A DNA stretch of 64,000 nt from Ophthalmolycus amberensis (GCA_024529925.1 JAFEUB010000966.1:295001-359000), one strand, 5' to 3'. Positions 40,706 through 54,375 are shown, counted from the stretch's first letter. A program made the numbers and translations. The notes: generated by a model not told the origin, from the letters alone.

Positions 40706-42252
40706 TTGGAGGTGCGGCAATTTGGCTGTGCTTGCTGTTTTTAACTGAAAGCAAATGGAGAGTTTGTGCTCCCTGACAGGGACTGTTTCATGAAACGTGT
40801 CCGACCTGTGGGAGAACTCCACAGAGAGGCGCACCCTCAATGAGGTACGCAAGCTTTACCGTCTCCGTTCTTATGAGACTCACTCCAGGCGAACGTCTTT
40901 GATGTGAATTCTATGGAAAATCACTCGCAGCAATTTGCCGTATTGGAAGCAGATTCAGCATTGCGTTTTCTTCCTCCTGAACTTTTAAAAGCGGGCGAAC
41001 CTTTCCGGCCTTCCACTCGGTTGGTATTTTCCTCCTGATATAAATCACTTGAGTTCTGAAAGGGAACGGTGGTGCTCACCAATTCTTCCTTTATGACTCT
41101 CCAATATGGACAAATCTGTCTGGCTTTGACAGCAGCTGCACCTTCCCTGTCTTAAACTACTGGCTGTGTCTTTTTCTTTTTTCGTTTTCTTTCTTTCATT
41201 GATTCACCCATTCGTTTATTTATTTTTCACCTGTCAGTGGTCAATAGACTGAGGGGACTCAACCCACTGACATCAGAGGCAGCAGCAGGATCAGCCAGCG
41301 ATTATAGTCATTACAGTTTGTGCTTACATAGGGCTCTTGTGCTTTGTGCCACATCTCCCCTTGTCAGCTGGCAGTCTGAGCTCTAATCTGCCAGTTATAA
41401 CAAACAGCAGATGAGGGAGCAAGAGGGAAAAGCTATGAGGGAGTGAAAATGCGGGAAAAAAACGAGTTTTGTGTCCTATTTTTCAGAATCTTAGCTCTGA
41501 GAGAGGGCTGTATGAAGATGCAGACAGGACAACCAGCACAGGACTAAAGCAATGTCCTGCTGTGAACAAGGGCAGCAGCATAACATATTTTAGCCACCTA
41601 AAAAAAAATCTGCATTCGTTTAAATGTACTGGTACTGCATTGGAACTATTTGTAACTCCAAACTGGCCACTTGCCATCAATATACTGACTATGGATAAGA
41701 ACGCCATATATATTGATATGAGGCATTTAGCCTGCTGAAGCTTCTAATCACCTGCTGTGCTCTTCCTCCTCTACTGTACACCCTGCATTCCCATATTTGG
41801 ATACATCACTCAGAGTGGATCCATTTCTCTCCCTCCCCCCCTGCTGGTTCAATCAGAGCCACGGGTCTGATGAGATCCCGATTATCCCGCTAATTGGTAA
41901 TTGTGAAGTCGTTGTGGCACGTGGCGTGGGCAGCTTCTCCCTGCTATTGATCCGCCTCCTACTCTGCCATTGATTTGCACTTGATACATTTAATTGTAGT
42001 TATTCCTCCACCTTGTTTTATTCCACTGCAAGATGCGGGGTACTTCAGGACGCTAACGGAAATCAGATCAGGAGGTATTTGTGGCTGTGTGTGCAAAGGT
42101 AAAAAAAAAAAAATCCATGTTATATACACTGTTTAATCCCCCATGAGCAAGTTATTACAAATTATGATTAAAAATCCAGATAGTTTAACTTCTAGGGCAG
42201 CAATGTTAAATCCAAAAAAAGTACATGTCCTTCCAAAAACTATGTCCATTCA

Positions 42253-42277
42253 TGTGTGTGTGTGTGTGTGTGTGTGT
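42253..42277. repeat. (TG)n microsatellite
   Basis: Twelve TG units in intron 2. Confidence 0.95.
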
Positions 42278-42472
42278 CTCTAGAATAAACTTGAACTGGT
42301 CTGGTCGTAAGGAGGAAGGGTGTAGAGATGAGAAGGCTGCCTCTATAATTGTTTCCCAGTTTTATAGGCTTGACCCTTTATTTATTTGACTGGCATTTAC
42401 TGCCTGGGAATGAACTCTTCATGGGGAGGTTAGGCCACAGACAGCTGAGTGGAGTGAGTGGCAGAAGGTGAT

Positions 42473-42487
42473 GGGGGGGGGGGGGGG
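42473..42487. repeat. Poly-G tract (15)
   Basis: Uninterrupted G run in intron 2. Confidence 0.9.
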
Positions 42488-43766
42488 TTCATGAACCCAT
42501 AAAGCTCGCATGGGCGAGACTCGGCAGACCAGATCTTATTACTGGGTTGCCTTGAAATGAGATGGGGGCCCCTTGTTGCTTGTCCCTCACTGGTTCGATT
42601 GATTAGTCGACAGCCAATCAATGTTAATTAAGGTGTCGAGGATCCTTTAGTTGTGGCTTGTGAATCATTGTGTCAGGACCTGTCTTGACTTTCACAAGGC
42701 TTACACAGTGACCGGCCTCGCTGGGGAATAAACACCTTTTTATATATTGCAAGATAATAGTGAGTCCGTAAATGAGTATACATGGACAGACCTTCATAAC
42801 CCGTTTCTTTTTCATTTTGCAACCAGACGCAGAGCAGCGACGGATCGATACTTGTCGGAACGTTTAAGAGTTAATGTTTTGAGATAAGTGTTGCTGTTAT
42901 GTGTGGCGAAAAAAAGGCTCTCTGTGCATATCAAGTGGGGCTTTGATTGATGACTGCCCAAAACAAAATGTCACATGAGAACACCATCCGGCACCATAAT
43001 TGTGTTTTTTTTTAATGAAGACCTGCATTTCGTGTTGGAGCTGACATCACACACACCACCACCATCCATCATGCAGTAATAACAATGTGCCCTAGCCTGG
43101 TTTCAGGTTCATGACTTCCAACTTTACCCCTCAACAGAAAGATGAATTTACCCGTGAGATTGTCTCCTGAGCCTACAAAAAGGGTGAACTATCTCCACTT
43201 TAAATGCCACACAACGTTCAATTATCTTGCCTCAATCGGGGTGGTATCTGAGATCTCTAGTCCCTCAGTGAGTCATGTGTCCCCACGACTATGAAATATC
43301 TGTAGCAGCATTACAATCAACCTTTCAAGACAACTTAAACAAAATAGGTTTCATACATCGTGTAAGAAAGGGTTTACAAGAACAATACAGGTGTTCCTAA
43401 ATACAAGATTCATCATAAAACACTGCAACCTACCCAGTAATTTTGTTGCACAAGTAAACCTAAAAACTACTTCGTCAGTAAGCCGAAAGTGAACCTGATG
43501 TGTAAAAACGGTGAAGTGCCCCTTTAACGTGTCTAAATACAGGATAAAAACCATACTCAGTTACTATGTATTGAAGGGAAAAGACTGGGTAAATCATTTC
43601 TGTTAACAGTAGAGCTTCATAATCATCATCTCTGCAACAGAATTACGTGTTCAACTCCATTAACCACACACTAAACATCTGACTAATGTTGCTACTGTGT
43701 ATGGTTGCCAATCAGAAGGGCAAGATTGTCTGATGTTGCTATTATTGCTCTTTTCTCTGTTTCCAG

Positions 43767-43876
43767 ATGTAATAACCGGACCCAGTGTGCTGTCGTGGCT
43801 GGACCAGATGTCTTTCCTGACCCTTGCCCAGGAACCTACAAATATCTGGAGGTCCAATATGAATGTGTGCCCTACA
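43767..43876 (+). CDS. adgrl3: adgrl3 exon 3: end of the SUEL lectin domain
   Basis: Encodes the end of residue 90 through residue 126 and the first base of codon 127. The peptide begins CNNRTQCAVVAGPDVFPDPC and ends GTYKYLEVQYECVPY. The DPCPGTYKYLEV block is the conserved closing motif of the latrophilin lectin domain. CNNRT includes an N-glycosylation sequon at Asn93. VAGPDVFPD is as I recall it in ADGRL3, where latrophilin-1 and -2 have Gly-Ser before Asp. Four further cysteines (91, 97, 110, 123) complete the domain's disulfide set. The acceptor (TTTCCAG, ending 43766) and donor (GTATGT, 43877) are good. The exon is 110 nt, phase 2 in and phase 1 out. Splicing goes either directly to exon 4 or through the 15-nt microexon at 55585. 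Confidence 0.96.
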
Positions 43877-45600
43877 GTATGTATTCCTTAATTCTCTCAC
43901 ACTCTTCAGCACCTCTTCACGCTCTTAGCCGTGCTCATTTCCTCGTAATAGCGATGGCTCATCAACTAACATGCACGCCAGTAGTGGTCTTAAATAATGT
44001 TCAAAAATATCTTGAATGTGTCATCCGGTTCAGCGAAGCACATTTAAGATGCATCGGTCGACGTGAAGACAAGCGATGATTCCTGGAACCCAAAAAGCAT
44101 AACGCCGTGTTTTAGTGCTGAAAATATAATTGACAGTGTTGTTTACATGTGGAAAAAAGCATTCCGTATATCCGTGTGGAGGAATATTTAGTCTGATTAT
44201 CCAATGTTAAAGTCTTTATTCTAACTGACCGGAGATTAACACTTTCATCATTTTCTTCATCATGCATAACGTCAATTATGTCAACATCTTGCCAGCTTAC
44301 GGTCAATTTATTTACAAGTGACATCCTCTCTGGGATATTGGTTGTCGAATTTATTGATATTAAAAAAAAAGCAGATCGGAGGTATACACTGTAGATAGTT
44401 TAAAACAGGCAAATGATTTGAGACCGATGGGAAATTGTTCCCCAGAATCATACGGCTGTGTGTGAATTATGTTGTCGTCAACATACTAAAAAAGGGAGAA
44501 AAAACAAACCTGCTAATGTAATCAGTCGAGGGAAGCGTTAGCTTCATTTCGTCTGCACATGGTGCTTGTCAGTGCCTTCCCATCAGCTCCCCTAGTTCAC
44601 AGTGCTGCAATATCTTTGAGGAATCATCTCATGTCTCTGTTAGCATAGCAGCTATAAAGGCCGTACGACTTCCATCAAAATGAAACACACTTGTTGTTTT
44701 CGGTTCAGTTCAGCTCAGCGGACGCCGGTTAATGTTCAGACGAGTGAAGCGCCTCTGGAAAGGAGTGAATAAAGAAGATTTAATTAGGGCAGCAGGTGAG
44801 ACACGCTGTCGAGCGCTACACAACTTGAGTGGGAACATTTGGGCAGGGAAGGGGAGGGCATCAGCATGGGGGTGACAGGATGAGCACACGGAGAGGAAGT
44901 CCAGGTGAGGCCAGAGGAAGCGGCGTGGACATTGCCATATGACCTGACGTATTGTGTTATAATGACCTTTTGCAATGGAACACCAAAGCCACAGTAATTA
45001 TGCCTGCCCAGAATCCTGACGACATTGTTGCCGTGCTGTGTAAAGTGCTGATCTGGAAATGGAAATATTTGGTCACAGACATTTAGCTGCTGGGTTCGAG
45101 CTAAATCTGATCAAAACGAACTGGACCTTTTTTCGTTTTGGTGGTCTAAGGTTAAGCTCCCTGTGGCCTCACATATTTGACCATAAATCAAGGATTAATA
45201 TGCTAATTGCACACATTTCTAATAGGATCAAATTATTAGGTGATGACATTTTGGACAGACATGGACGTAAACTGCATTCATATTAAGGACATAGTCACGC
45301 ATTATGACAGCATGTAAAAAAAAAAAGCTCACATCCAATGCAGAGGCTTGGTAATGCTACGATATCCTGATCTCTGTGATGCATTGTGTTACAGCGGTCC
45401 TCTCAAATAGAAGTTGCATGACACCCCATGGGAACCACAGCCAGTTGTCTGCCTAAACTACGCGCCTTCCACCTTTTTGTTTTATTGATTAACTCAACTT
45501 CCTTAACAAAAGCCAAGTTGAAACATGGAACAGTCTGCCCAAGCTGATTCTGGCAGCTATGTTGTCCGGGGCTGCCTAGGGGCGCACCAGGAAGGTAAAC

Positions 45601-45617
45601 GGGGGGGGGGGGGGGGG
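45601..45617. repeat. Poly-G tract (17)
   Basis: Uninterrupted G run in intron 3. Confidence 0.9.
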
Positions 45618-46099
45618 CACCTTGTCTGGCATAACTATGGATTGTGTCCAGGACCAATTGAACGATAGAAAAAATTCTGCTGGCAATGCAGAAGTCATGT
45701 CTGCGTTTATTTGTATATTGAGCAGGAAAGCAAAGTGTAATCACAAACAGTCACTGGAGACGGATTTTGAAACATATTTTATTGCAGCTTGTGAATGCAA
45801 TTCATCTGTGACAGCCCAGTGGACTCGCTCCTCCTGCCTCCAAAATGAGCCAATCCTTTTTGCTGGAATGTGCCGAGCTCAGAGACTGTTCTTTTTGTTT
45901 TGTGGCCAGATTAAATCTGTGCGACATGTCTTGCATAATAAATCATGCTCCTCGAGGTCAATGGATATCTCATGCTGAAATCTATGAAAAAAAGCAGCTT
46001 ACATTACAGCTCAATTGTCTCTTTACCAAGTTCCTGAGACAGACTGACGGATTTCAGTGTCTAATCAGGGAAGCAGCCTCCCATGTCTCCAGTCTTGAC

Positions 46100-46265
46100 T
46101 CTATATTCCTCTGACAAGCTCTCCCTCTCTGTCCTAACACTCTGTTTCTTCCAAGTCTCCCTCACTCTCACTTCCATTTTGTCCTCTAAGTGCTCTGCTT
46201 CCCCTTCCCCTTCTGTTTATTTGCTCCCTCTGTTCCCTCAACTCTCCCCTCCTCTCTTCTTTAGC
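46100..46265. repeat. Pyrimidine-rich (CT-rich) belt
   Basis: About 165 bp made up largely of C and T on the + strand, with repeated CTCCCTC, CTTCC and CTCTC phrases. Homopurine/homopyrimidine stretches can form triplex DNA, and in RNA they bind PTB-type proteins. No function is shown. Confidence 0.7.
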
Positions 46266-46900
46266 ACCTTCACTGACGGCCTTTATCTGTATTCTACTCG
46301 TGGAGCTTCTTTTCTTTTCGGGATAAATTACCGCTCTCCTCTCCATATCTTTATAAACCGGGCGAGAGATTGTACAATCAGATCCACCGTTAATAATGGC
46401 AGAGGAGTGTGCTAAATCGATGGACACATGCCGCAGATACAATATTGATTTTATTCATTTGCGATTTGGTCCGCTCCATCACTTGTAATGAGAAACCTTT
46501 TCTTTTTTTTCTTACAACAACTCCTACTCAGAGTGCCGGTGTGTGCCCGTGCTGTGTTGGTAGTGTCAGAGCATTCCATCATACTTTCATTTGAGCTGAA
46601 TTATTATTTGATATAAAAAAAGATAGCACTCATAGAAAGGTAAGACAATAAAGAAATACAATGATACATCTTACTGGATGAAAAACAAAGTACTAAAGAC
46701 ATAATAATGAGCTTATATTTGACCCTGTGATCGTGATGGAGGCATGTAAACTCCATCTGCCAGAGGTCTCCGTCTTTGTTGTCCTAGTGCAGTTTGTGCA
46801 TGCTCCCCCCCCATGCACTTTACAGATTAGTAAGGCTAGCCCTTTATGATGACTCATAAACATGACTTTGCTCCAACGGTGAACATCTGCCTCTGTCCCG

Positions 46901-46915
46901 CCCCCCCCCCCCCCC
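46901..46915. repeat. Poly-C tract (15)
   Basis: Uninterrupted C run preceded by CCCG, within a pyrimidine-rich stretch. Confidence 0.9.
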
Positions 46916-47536
46916 TCACCCCTCACCTTGACTTTCCGCGGTTCAGTGGAGAGATGCGTGTCTATTCTCTTAGTGCCTTATTAAAACCTCTCTTCGCCGT
47001 CTTTCCCTCCGCGTAGCTCCTCCCAAAAGGTCGAGCTCGCAAGAGGTCAATGCAACCGCGGCTGCCTCCTACCTACCCGGTGTTCTTCATTAGCAGTAAT
47101 GAAGCACTTACATCCCCTCTGTGGCCCCTCAACACTCCGGACTTGTCAAAAGGAAAAAAAAAAAACGTTTAAGACCTGCTTTGTCGTAAAAAGACTCGTT
47201 CTGTTGTTGACAGCTTGCCGTTACCTTTCGTGTCCTTCTCCCGGCCATCAGCCATCTCCCGGTAGCACGGGAGTGAGATGTGGTTTCACGGCATATTGAC
47301 TGATTTATTTGGTCCAGGCGAGCGGTCAAACCCCTCGTCCCAGAAACATTAGCTCCTGGATAACGACACGTCCTGTCAGGGAACCGCTTTTGATCCTTTC
47401 ACTTTTCAACATGGACACCTCAGTATGCACGGCAGACGAGGTTTGAGGCGCCGTGAAAGAACACAGACAAGATGAGAGTGGGAGAACAAAGGAAGAAAAC
47501 CTGCTGGCAGTATGTTGCTATACGTAAGCCACTAGT

Positions 47537-47553
47537 CCCCCCCCCCCCCCCCC
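47537..47553. repeat. Poly-C tract (17)
   Basis: Uninterrupted C run in intron 3. Confidence 0.9.
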
Positions 47554-50522
47554 ACTGTTTGTAGCTAATAAGGACAATGTAAAATCCTGTCTCGTCACAG
47601 TGGGATCCAGCTCAGCCCTGTCAGATATGGCTCACACGTTGGAAGCTAAGCCAGGACATATAATCATGCAATCAGTTCTCTTGATTCGAACGGAGCGGTA
47701 TAATCCGGAGCTCACACTTCATAGAAACTTGCAATGTAATTTGGCGAGTTCTTTTATTTCCAACTCACCTAATTGTTTTTTAATTAATTTAGCTAATAAT
47801 AACACAGCTAACAAGTACAGAGGGGGGGGGGCTCACTGAATAATGGACTAGATTGTTTTGGCATGTCCGACTCAGCACCTGCTACCAATCTCTGTCCTTC
47901 TGTGTTGGCAGGTGAATCCATGAAATTGATGCTCTGCACATGGCTATCACGTGCAATGCAGCGCGGGCAGACTGTGGCGTGATTACAGAGCCCATTATGC
48001 AGTGGTCACACCTAAGGTAAACACCACCTGGGCCACTTCACGGCCGCAGTGTGGACCACGCGGTTAGTCATGTGTCTACGTCAGGGTCACCCTTCGCTCA
48101 GTATTCAAACGCCATCAGCAGTCAGGCAGTTCTCTCTTTGCCTTGGATAATCTTGCACCAATTGTAAGCTTCTTCAAGAGTAGATCACTCTGATATCGGT
48201 AAATCTGCTAAGCAGATTGTATGGAAGTGCAGTGGCTTTTTTTTTTTTTGCCCTTGAGCTCTCTCCAATCCACGTTCATCAGGTCTAGTGTGGGAGGCAA
48301 CAGCGTGACAGCAGATGCATCACACAACCACACCCTTCCTTAACCCCCTGCCGAAATGCCAGTGAGCATTAGGCTGTTTGTTCAGACAGCTTTTTTTCTT
48401 CTCCCCACCTGAGCGACCCGCTCTGGCTTCTTCCCATGTGTGAAGGGAAGGGGGGGGGGGCCCTTTGTAATGCCATCACATCGCTCGGTGACAGCTGACC
48501 GCTCCCCAGCCCACACAGCAAGCTCTGATGACGATGACTTTCCGTCATATATTTCACACGCTGGATTCGCGCCGGTGTCGTGGCCTGAACTTGCAGAGAT
48601 TGATCTTGTCGCAGCACATTGTTTTTAATCTGTGCTTTGCAGAAACACCCTGTCTTTACATGTTATTGTCCAACGGAAATCACATTCATTTATATCTATT
48701 TTTTTTGCAGTCTTGGGAGATGTATAAGAAATGCTCTTTTCCCTCAAGCCTCTGAGGGGTGTGTCAGTGTTTGTGCTTGATTGACTGTTTAGCTACCAGG
48801 CTCGTGCAGAGAGACCGTATACAACTGTAGCCTACAAGCCAACGACAGACGGGATTTTGTCAGAAGTGATATTAAAGAATAGGGACCACATCAACATATA
48901 AACTGACCGATCTTCAGAGGTTTTCACGTATTAAAGCAGTTTAATGTGCTGACTATCAACAGTGCCGTTATCCACAGTGGTGTAGGGCAAGACATCTGTT
49001 TGTTTCTAGACGAGAAGGAGGCCTTAGCTAGAGTTAATGTAGGTTGTTGCTTGTTCCGGCTCTTGCTGTCTTGTGGAGCAGGCTGCCCACCGTCTACCTA
49101 TGATTGAATGGTGATGTTATTGCTTCAGGGCTGCAATTTAGACACCAAAACTATAACATATACATTTCTGACAACTGATTTTTTGTTTTCCTCAAAAGAG
49201 CTCACACGAGATGTGGCTTACAGAGCAGCCATGTGGGCTAGAGCAGATTTAATTTCATGTTATGTATCATGATACGGCAAATATATGTATGTAAAATACA
49301 ATATATGTGTAACCATATCGGACATTTTAATTTAGACAACAGAACTTGTTTAAAGATAACACAATGTGTTCATATTCTTATTATGCTATTCATATAAAAA
49401 GTTGATAAACAATACTATTATGACATGGCAAATAAAAGGTTAACTCCCTGATTTAATAAGATATATTAATGAATAACAAACCAGCTGTATATCTACGACA
49501 TGATGTTTATATTTTCATAGTAAAAGTGTGGTGAAATGAATAGAAAAATGGCAGTTCCGTGGCTGGATTAACAATGGCCCTATATAAAAAAGAAATTATT
49601 TTCCCAGTTGAGAGGCGATATAATTGCACAGGGAGGCTGTGATTACCAATGTGGATAAATGGTGGTGTGATAGGGGTGAATCTGGACATGCGGAAACTGT
49701 TTTCCCCTACTAATAGTTAAATAAACTGGCGTAATCTATCAGGCTCTTGTTTTGTGCCGGCTGCTCTTTCGCTCAATACAACGTTACATGCAGGATCATC
49801 CCGGGCCTTTTTTTGTTTTTTTCACGGATAGACAAAAAAATGTACACGCCTCAACACATCGGAATACATGCTCTTTGCTCGCTGAACAAGCTTCTGGAAA
49901 TGTTCATAAACACTTCCATTTATATAGCTCGAGCAAAGCTTTTTAATCCGTGTTTCCTTCAAGAGCCAACCCACACACGCGCACTCCGGCACACATGTCT
50001 GAAAGAAGTATTGGGTTGCCAAGTGTGGAGGATATAGCACTAATTAGAGATCGGTCTCTTCGGCGGGGGACTCTCCTTTTAATGATCACCATACTAATCA
50101 AAGCTCTTATTCTATTTCCTCGTCTATTCTTTATTTCTTTGTTGACTGATGTTCCACCGTGTCCAGCCACACACCAGGCTAAACATCCTCTTTTCTTTCT
50201 CTTCCACTCCAACAATTATCTCTCTCTCCCCCCCCCCCTTCCCCACCCATCCCTCTGTTCTGTTCCATAATTTCAAGGTCCTTGAAAATCATGAAATATT
50301 TCAGGAGGCGCTATTAGGTTATTTCTGCTCCAGTTGCCGCCGTGTTCCACAAAAACTGTATTTAATTTAGTTTTGCCTCGGCTGCACTTGCCTTCTCTCC
50401 CTCCCTGTTGTTCTGTCCTACGTGGGTAGCAGGTTGGATGAGCGCCAAGTCCTTGCACCTGTCCCTCAAAGTGAGACAAACACACATGCATGCACACAAA
50501 CAGAAGTACAAGCACACAAACA

Positions 50523-50555
50523 ACACACACACACACACACACGCGCGCGCGCGCG
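50523..50555. repeat. Compound (AC)n(GC)n tract
   Basis: An AC tract (50523-50542) runs straight into a GC tract (to 50555). Alternating purine/pyrimidine sequence with a GC block is the classical strong Z-DNA former. Confidence 0.95.
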
Positions 50556-53500
50556 GCATCCTGCATTGTCAAGGTTAAAAGGTAACATTGCAGTTTCCCA
50601 GCAGGAGGGAGCGATGGAGACCGAACGGAGACACTGGGGAGGAGATTGAATAGGTACGAGAAAGAGCCACAAAGAGAGCAGACAAGTAGTTGAAAGAAAG
50701 ACGGGTGTTGAGAAATGGAACCTGTCAATGATGGTGTAGGAGACTCATGAGCACCGACCGAGGGAAATGATAGGGAAAAAAAATGAGGGAGATGAAGAGA
50801 GAATCTAGAGAAAGAGAGCTGGTAGCCTGCGTGTCCTCCCCCATCCTTAGGCTCATGCTATTCAAGGCCCCGTAATTTGTGTCATTAATTAAAAAGCTGA
50901 TGGGATGGAGTTAAGGGGTCTGCACTCTGCATCTCCTTCGATGAGAGAGAGGGAATGGAAAAAAGAAGGGGGGGGGGGATATTACAAAAAAATATTGCAG
51001 CCATTCCACCATGAATCTCTATTAGTGGCTAATGATACCATTCTGATGCCTCTCAACCATTAGTGTGAAATTGGGAAGCGTTAATTATTTAAATGGAAAT
51101 CCATACAGCTGCCGCTCACTTGATGGGGTCGGGACTCAGTCGCTCAGGGTCCCCATTGTTAGCCGCTCAGCGTGTGTCTTAAGCAGACTGCGATACGTAT
51201 GCAGAGCAACTTCTCAGCAGCAAATGATATTTGAAATGATTCATTACCTGAGCAAATACTGTATGGACTGCTTTATGGAGTGGTACTATAATTGAGTTAT
51301 ATAGGGTACGGTATGGCTGAACAGCAGGCTGCTCCAGCATTGCCTGCCGATAGCATCTACACTGTCAAAGCATGAATTACATGCAGACGAGTTTTGTCGT
51401 AGTTTTTGATTGAAATACGAATTTTATAACCATGAAATAAATGTATTATTTTCAAGAGTAGGTTTGCTTTATTTATTACATTTGGCTTCGACAGCTTGAA
51501 CAATTAGGTAAGCTGCAGCATCAGCCATGTTGCCTTTCCCATCTTTATGCGTCTGGCATGGTAAACCATGCAGCAGCCAGACTGTAACAAGCTGCATGCG
51601 CACAGTTTAGTGAGTTACTGTTTTTGCCAGAATTGTCCCCAACCTGTCCAAGCAATGCGTTCACTTTAACTATGGCCTGGTAGAACACTTATTTGATTGG
51701 CTGTTTCCATAACTGTCATAAACACAAACGAAAAAAGAAAAGAAAAGACAAATAGAACACAATTTAAACAAAATAATTTGAATATTGAATCACTTATTCA
51801 TTAGTAGTGATCGGCTGTGTCTACATCAGCAGTTTTCTATCCCTCGACTAATCTCCAGATAAATCTATATCGTGAGAGTGAGTATGATGCGTCTTAGAGC
51901 CTTGCACTTAACCCCAAACTGCTTCTCACTGGCCAAAAGATAAGAGCGTGTGCAGTTTGCTACTTCCAGGTGTGCCTGTGTGCAATTTTGTGAAGCCGGG
52001 TGTTGGCAAATCTATCCTAGATAATGAATGCACAATAACAGAACTTGGTCAAATGGCGAGCCCCGTTGATCTGTACAATTTAAGGGGATTTTCTTCTCTC
52101 ATTTCCAATGATGACATTTCCTCCTTCCGGTTTGCTTTGGCATCGGAGGGAGGGTGATTAAAGCTGGTCCTTTATTTTTATCTCCAGGGAAATGTGCCAG
52201 AAACTTGTTAACAGCCGAATGATGGGCTATTTTCCTTTGTCACTTTCGTTGCGTTCTTAAATTATAAGTTCAAGCAGTAAATGAAGTCACACTGAAGTTG
52301 CTGAAATGTAAAGAGCATTTCCTGTCTATTGATAAATCTACAGAGACAAAGTTTCCCTTAAACTCCAACCTGGGTGCAGCACAGGTCCTATCATGGAAGT
52401 ACGTGTAGCCTATTTCTATTTTACTTTTTTCAAAATTGCTCAATGTCATTTCTGCTTCTAGATTGATGCTACTGATGCATGGGCCACTCAATACTAGTCA
52501 TCTTTGTTTCAAATAATGAGCCCGTTACCTCACTCACTGTTTTAAGGTTTGTGCGAGTGATGCGATTACCTTTAACATCATCCTCACACAATTCACTGGA
52601 GCATCTCTATTAATTGTTTTACCGTATATACCCTCAAATGGTCTCTGCTGTACAGACCTTGGGTGAAAAGCTCTTGTTGTTGCCCTTCGCTATTATGAAA
52701 CAGATTGTGTATAGAATCAGAAACACCTGGGGACATGTGAGACCGTGTGCTGTGTATAACCTATTAAATGCTGTGTCCTTAAATATCAGGACAAGGCTTT
52801 GTCAAGTGTTTTGGAACAGAAGTGCAGCTAAAGGCTCATTCATCATGCAGAGCCTATGAATAAGGTACTCGCTGTTGTGTGTGATGGAAGAGGACGTAAC
52901 CCTTTCATAGAGGTCACGGTACCTCCAAAGGGACCTTTTTATTTCTTGGATTTGTATATTTTTGCATATATTTAATAGTTTCACTCTTCTTAGACCATCA
53001 GTGAGGATGCAGAGAGAGATAGAAGGAGAAGGCAGAGAAAGGGATGGGGATGAGGGGATGAGAGAGAGCTAAGTGCTTTTTAGTGACTCAATGGCAGCCG
53101 TGACCAAAATCGCATTACGGTCACAATGGGGGCGGCGGGGCAGAGTAAAGAAGCTTCTCAAATGAATCAATTCTCCGTCACACTCTGCTCTTCCTGCCGT
53201 AAGTTTCAGGGCCAGTATCGCAGGTATGTCTCTGCCTGTACTGTACTGTATTTGCAGTGGACGCGACGTGAACAAATTGGTTTGAGTGATCCGAGGGGTG
53301 ACCTTGCCTGCATCCAGCAGCATTTCCTGGTCAAGCGACATGGCTGCCGCATACTGTACAGTAGCCCCCGGGAGCGGCGCGTTTCCTTGTCGGGTATTTC
53401 ATCCGAATCCTTTACTCCTTCTCACACCATCTCCCACGGCAATTGCGTCGTATACCAACTCTCACATCCCCGCCGCTTAAATGCCTTTTTCTATAGATCA

Positions 53501-54318
53501 TTACCCTCCTCTCCCCCCCCCCGCCACTGTAAGCTATCGCTCAATCAGAAATGCCGGCCTCCCGGTGGCCCCCTGTTGTGTGGCCATTGCTCACGGGAGG
53601 TGATGAGGCTTCCGTCGGCTATTTACTTTGATTTGATCGATGGGGGCCCACGTGTCGTTCCGGGTTATTGGCAAATTTGAGTTGCCGGTAATAGTGATTC
53701 AGATGTAGCCCAGAGCTATTGTTGCACAGGCTCTGTATGGACTTATTGTGTTTCTATGACAGCTGGAGTGTTTGCTGTTGATGAGGTGCAGTGCTGTACC
53801 AGTATACAATTTCATGATCTGACCAACACAGACGACTTGTTGAAAGCCTCTCCCCCTCCCCCATTATTTTTGCTCTTTCCCTCGCCTGACACAGCTTCAC
53901 CTCACTTGCTGCTTGTCATTAGCTCGCCGCCTTGCATTAATATTGTTCCCCTCTAATAACTTTCACATCTTTCAAATTGTACCCCACCCGCCCCTATCCA
54001 CTGACCTCCATACCTCACTCACTAGCACTCTCCATTTGGAGGAGAGGACTCTTGTAAGCCCTGGTAACAGAGGATAATCCTCTCTTATTAGAACCGGGAT
54101 TACTGGAGGGGAAGGGACGGGACCGGCCAAATGCCAATGCCTGACATAAACAAAGCTGGTCCACAAGAGGAAGCAATACATATGGTGTGTTGAAAATAAA
54201 GACGTTACAGCCACAGCACTTCTTCAACAGGCTCACAGAATACTTGTTGAGCTGTAGAATCAAAAAACGGCTTCTGCATTCCACTTACACCTGCAGCGAT
54301 TAGAGCTGAGTGGTGGTG

Positions 54319-54375
54319 CAACGGATCATAAAAACTAACGGTTCGGATCGTGTCACGGATCAGACCAGCACAAAA
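54319..54375. mobile_element. Fragment with repeated CGGATC units, probably an interspersed repeat
   Basis: Three CGGATC units occur at 54322, 54344 and 54356 in the context GTGCAACGGATCATAAAAAC, GTTCGGATCG and TCACGGATCAGACC. I associate the phrase 'caacggatcac...acggttcggatcg...cacggatc' with a dispersed repeat in fish genomes, but cannot name the family. The copy appears to be a fragment. Confidence 0.5.

Larger units (their letters stand above)
19290..43766 (+). other. adgrl3: adgrl3 intron 2 (24.5 kb)
   Basis: Bounded by GTAAGG (19290) and TTTCTCTGTTTCCAG (ending 43766). It contains poly-C tracts (23615-23638, 25891-25909, 33475-33493, 34405-34416, 34958-34976), a poly-G tract (42473-42487), TG and TA microsatellites, and a CA...TG inverted cluster (40539-40705). 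The rest is AT-moderate unique sequence. No exon, RNA gene or intact mobile element was recognised on either strand. The short ORFs inside it look like chance. Confidence 0.9.

Noticed and set aside
50273..50728. A 151-codon minus-strand ORF with a Cys/Val-rich core
   Set aside because: The core is the AC/GC microsatellite in translation, and the flanks have no known domain.
53126..53680. A 184-codon + strand ORF in intron 3
   Set aside because: There is no recognisable domain, the composition is unlike the adgrl3 exons, and it spans a CT-rich and poly-C region. It is probably an accidental open frame.
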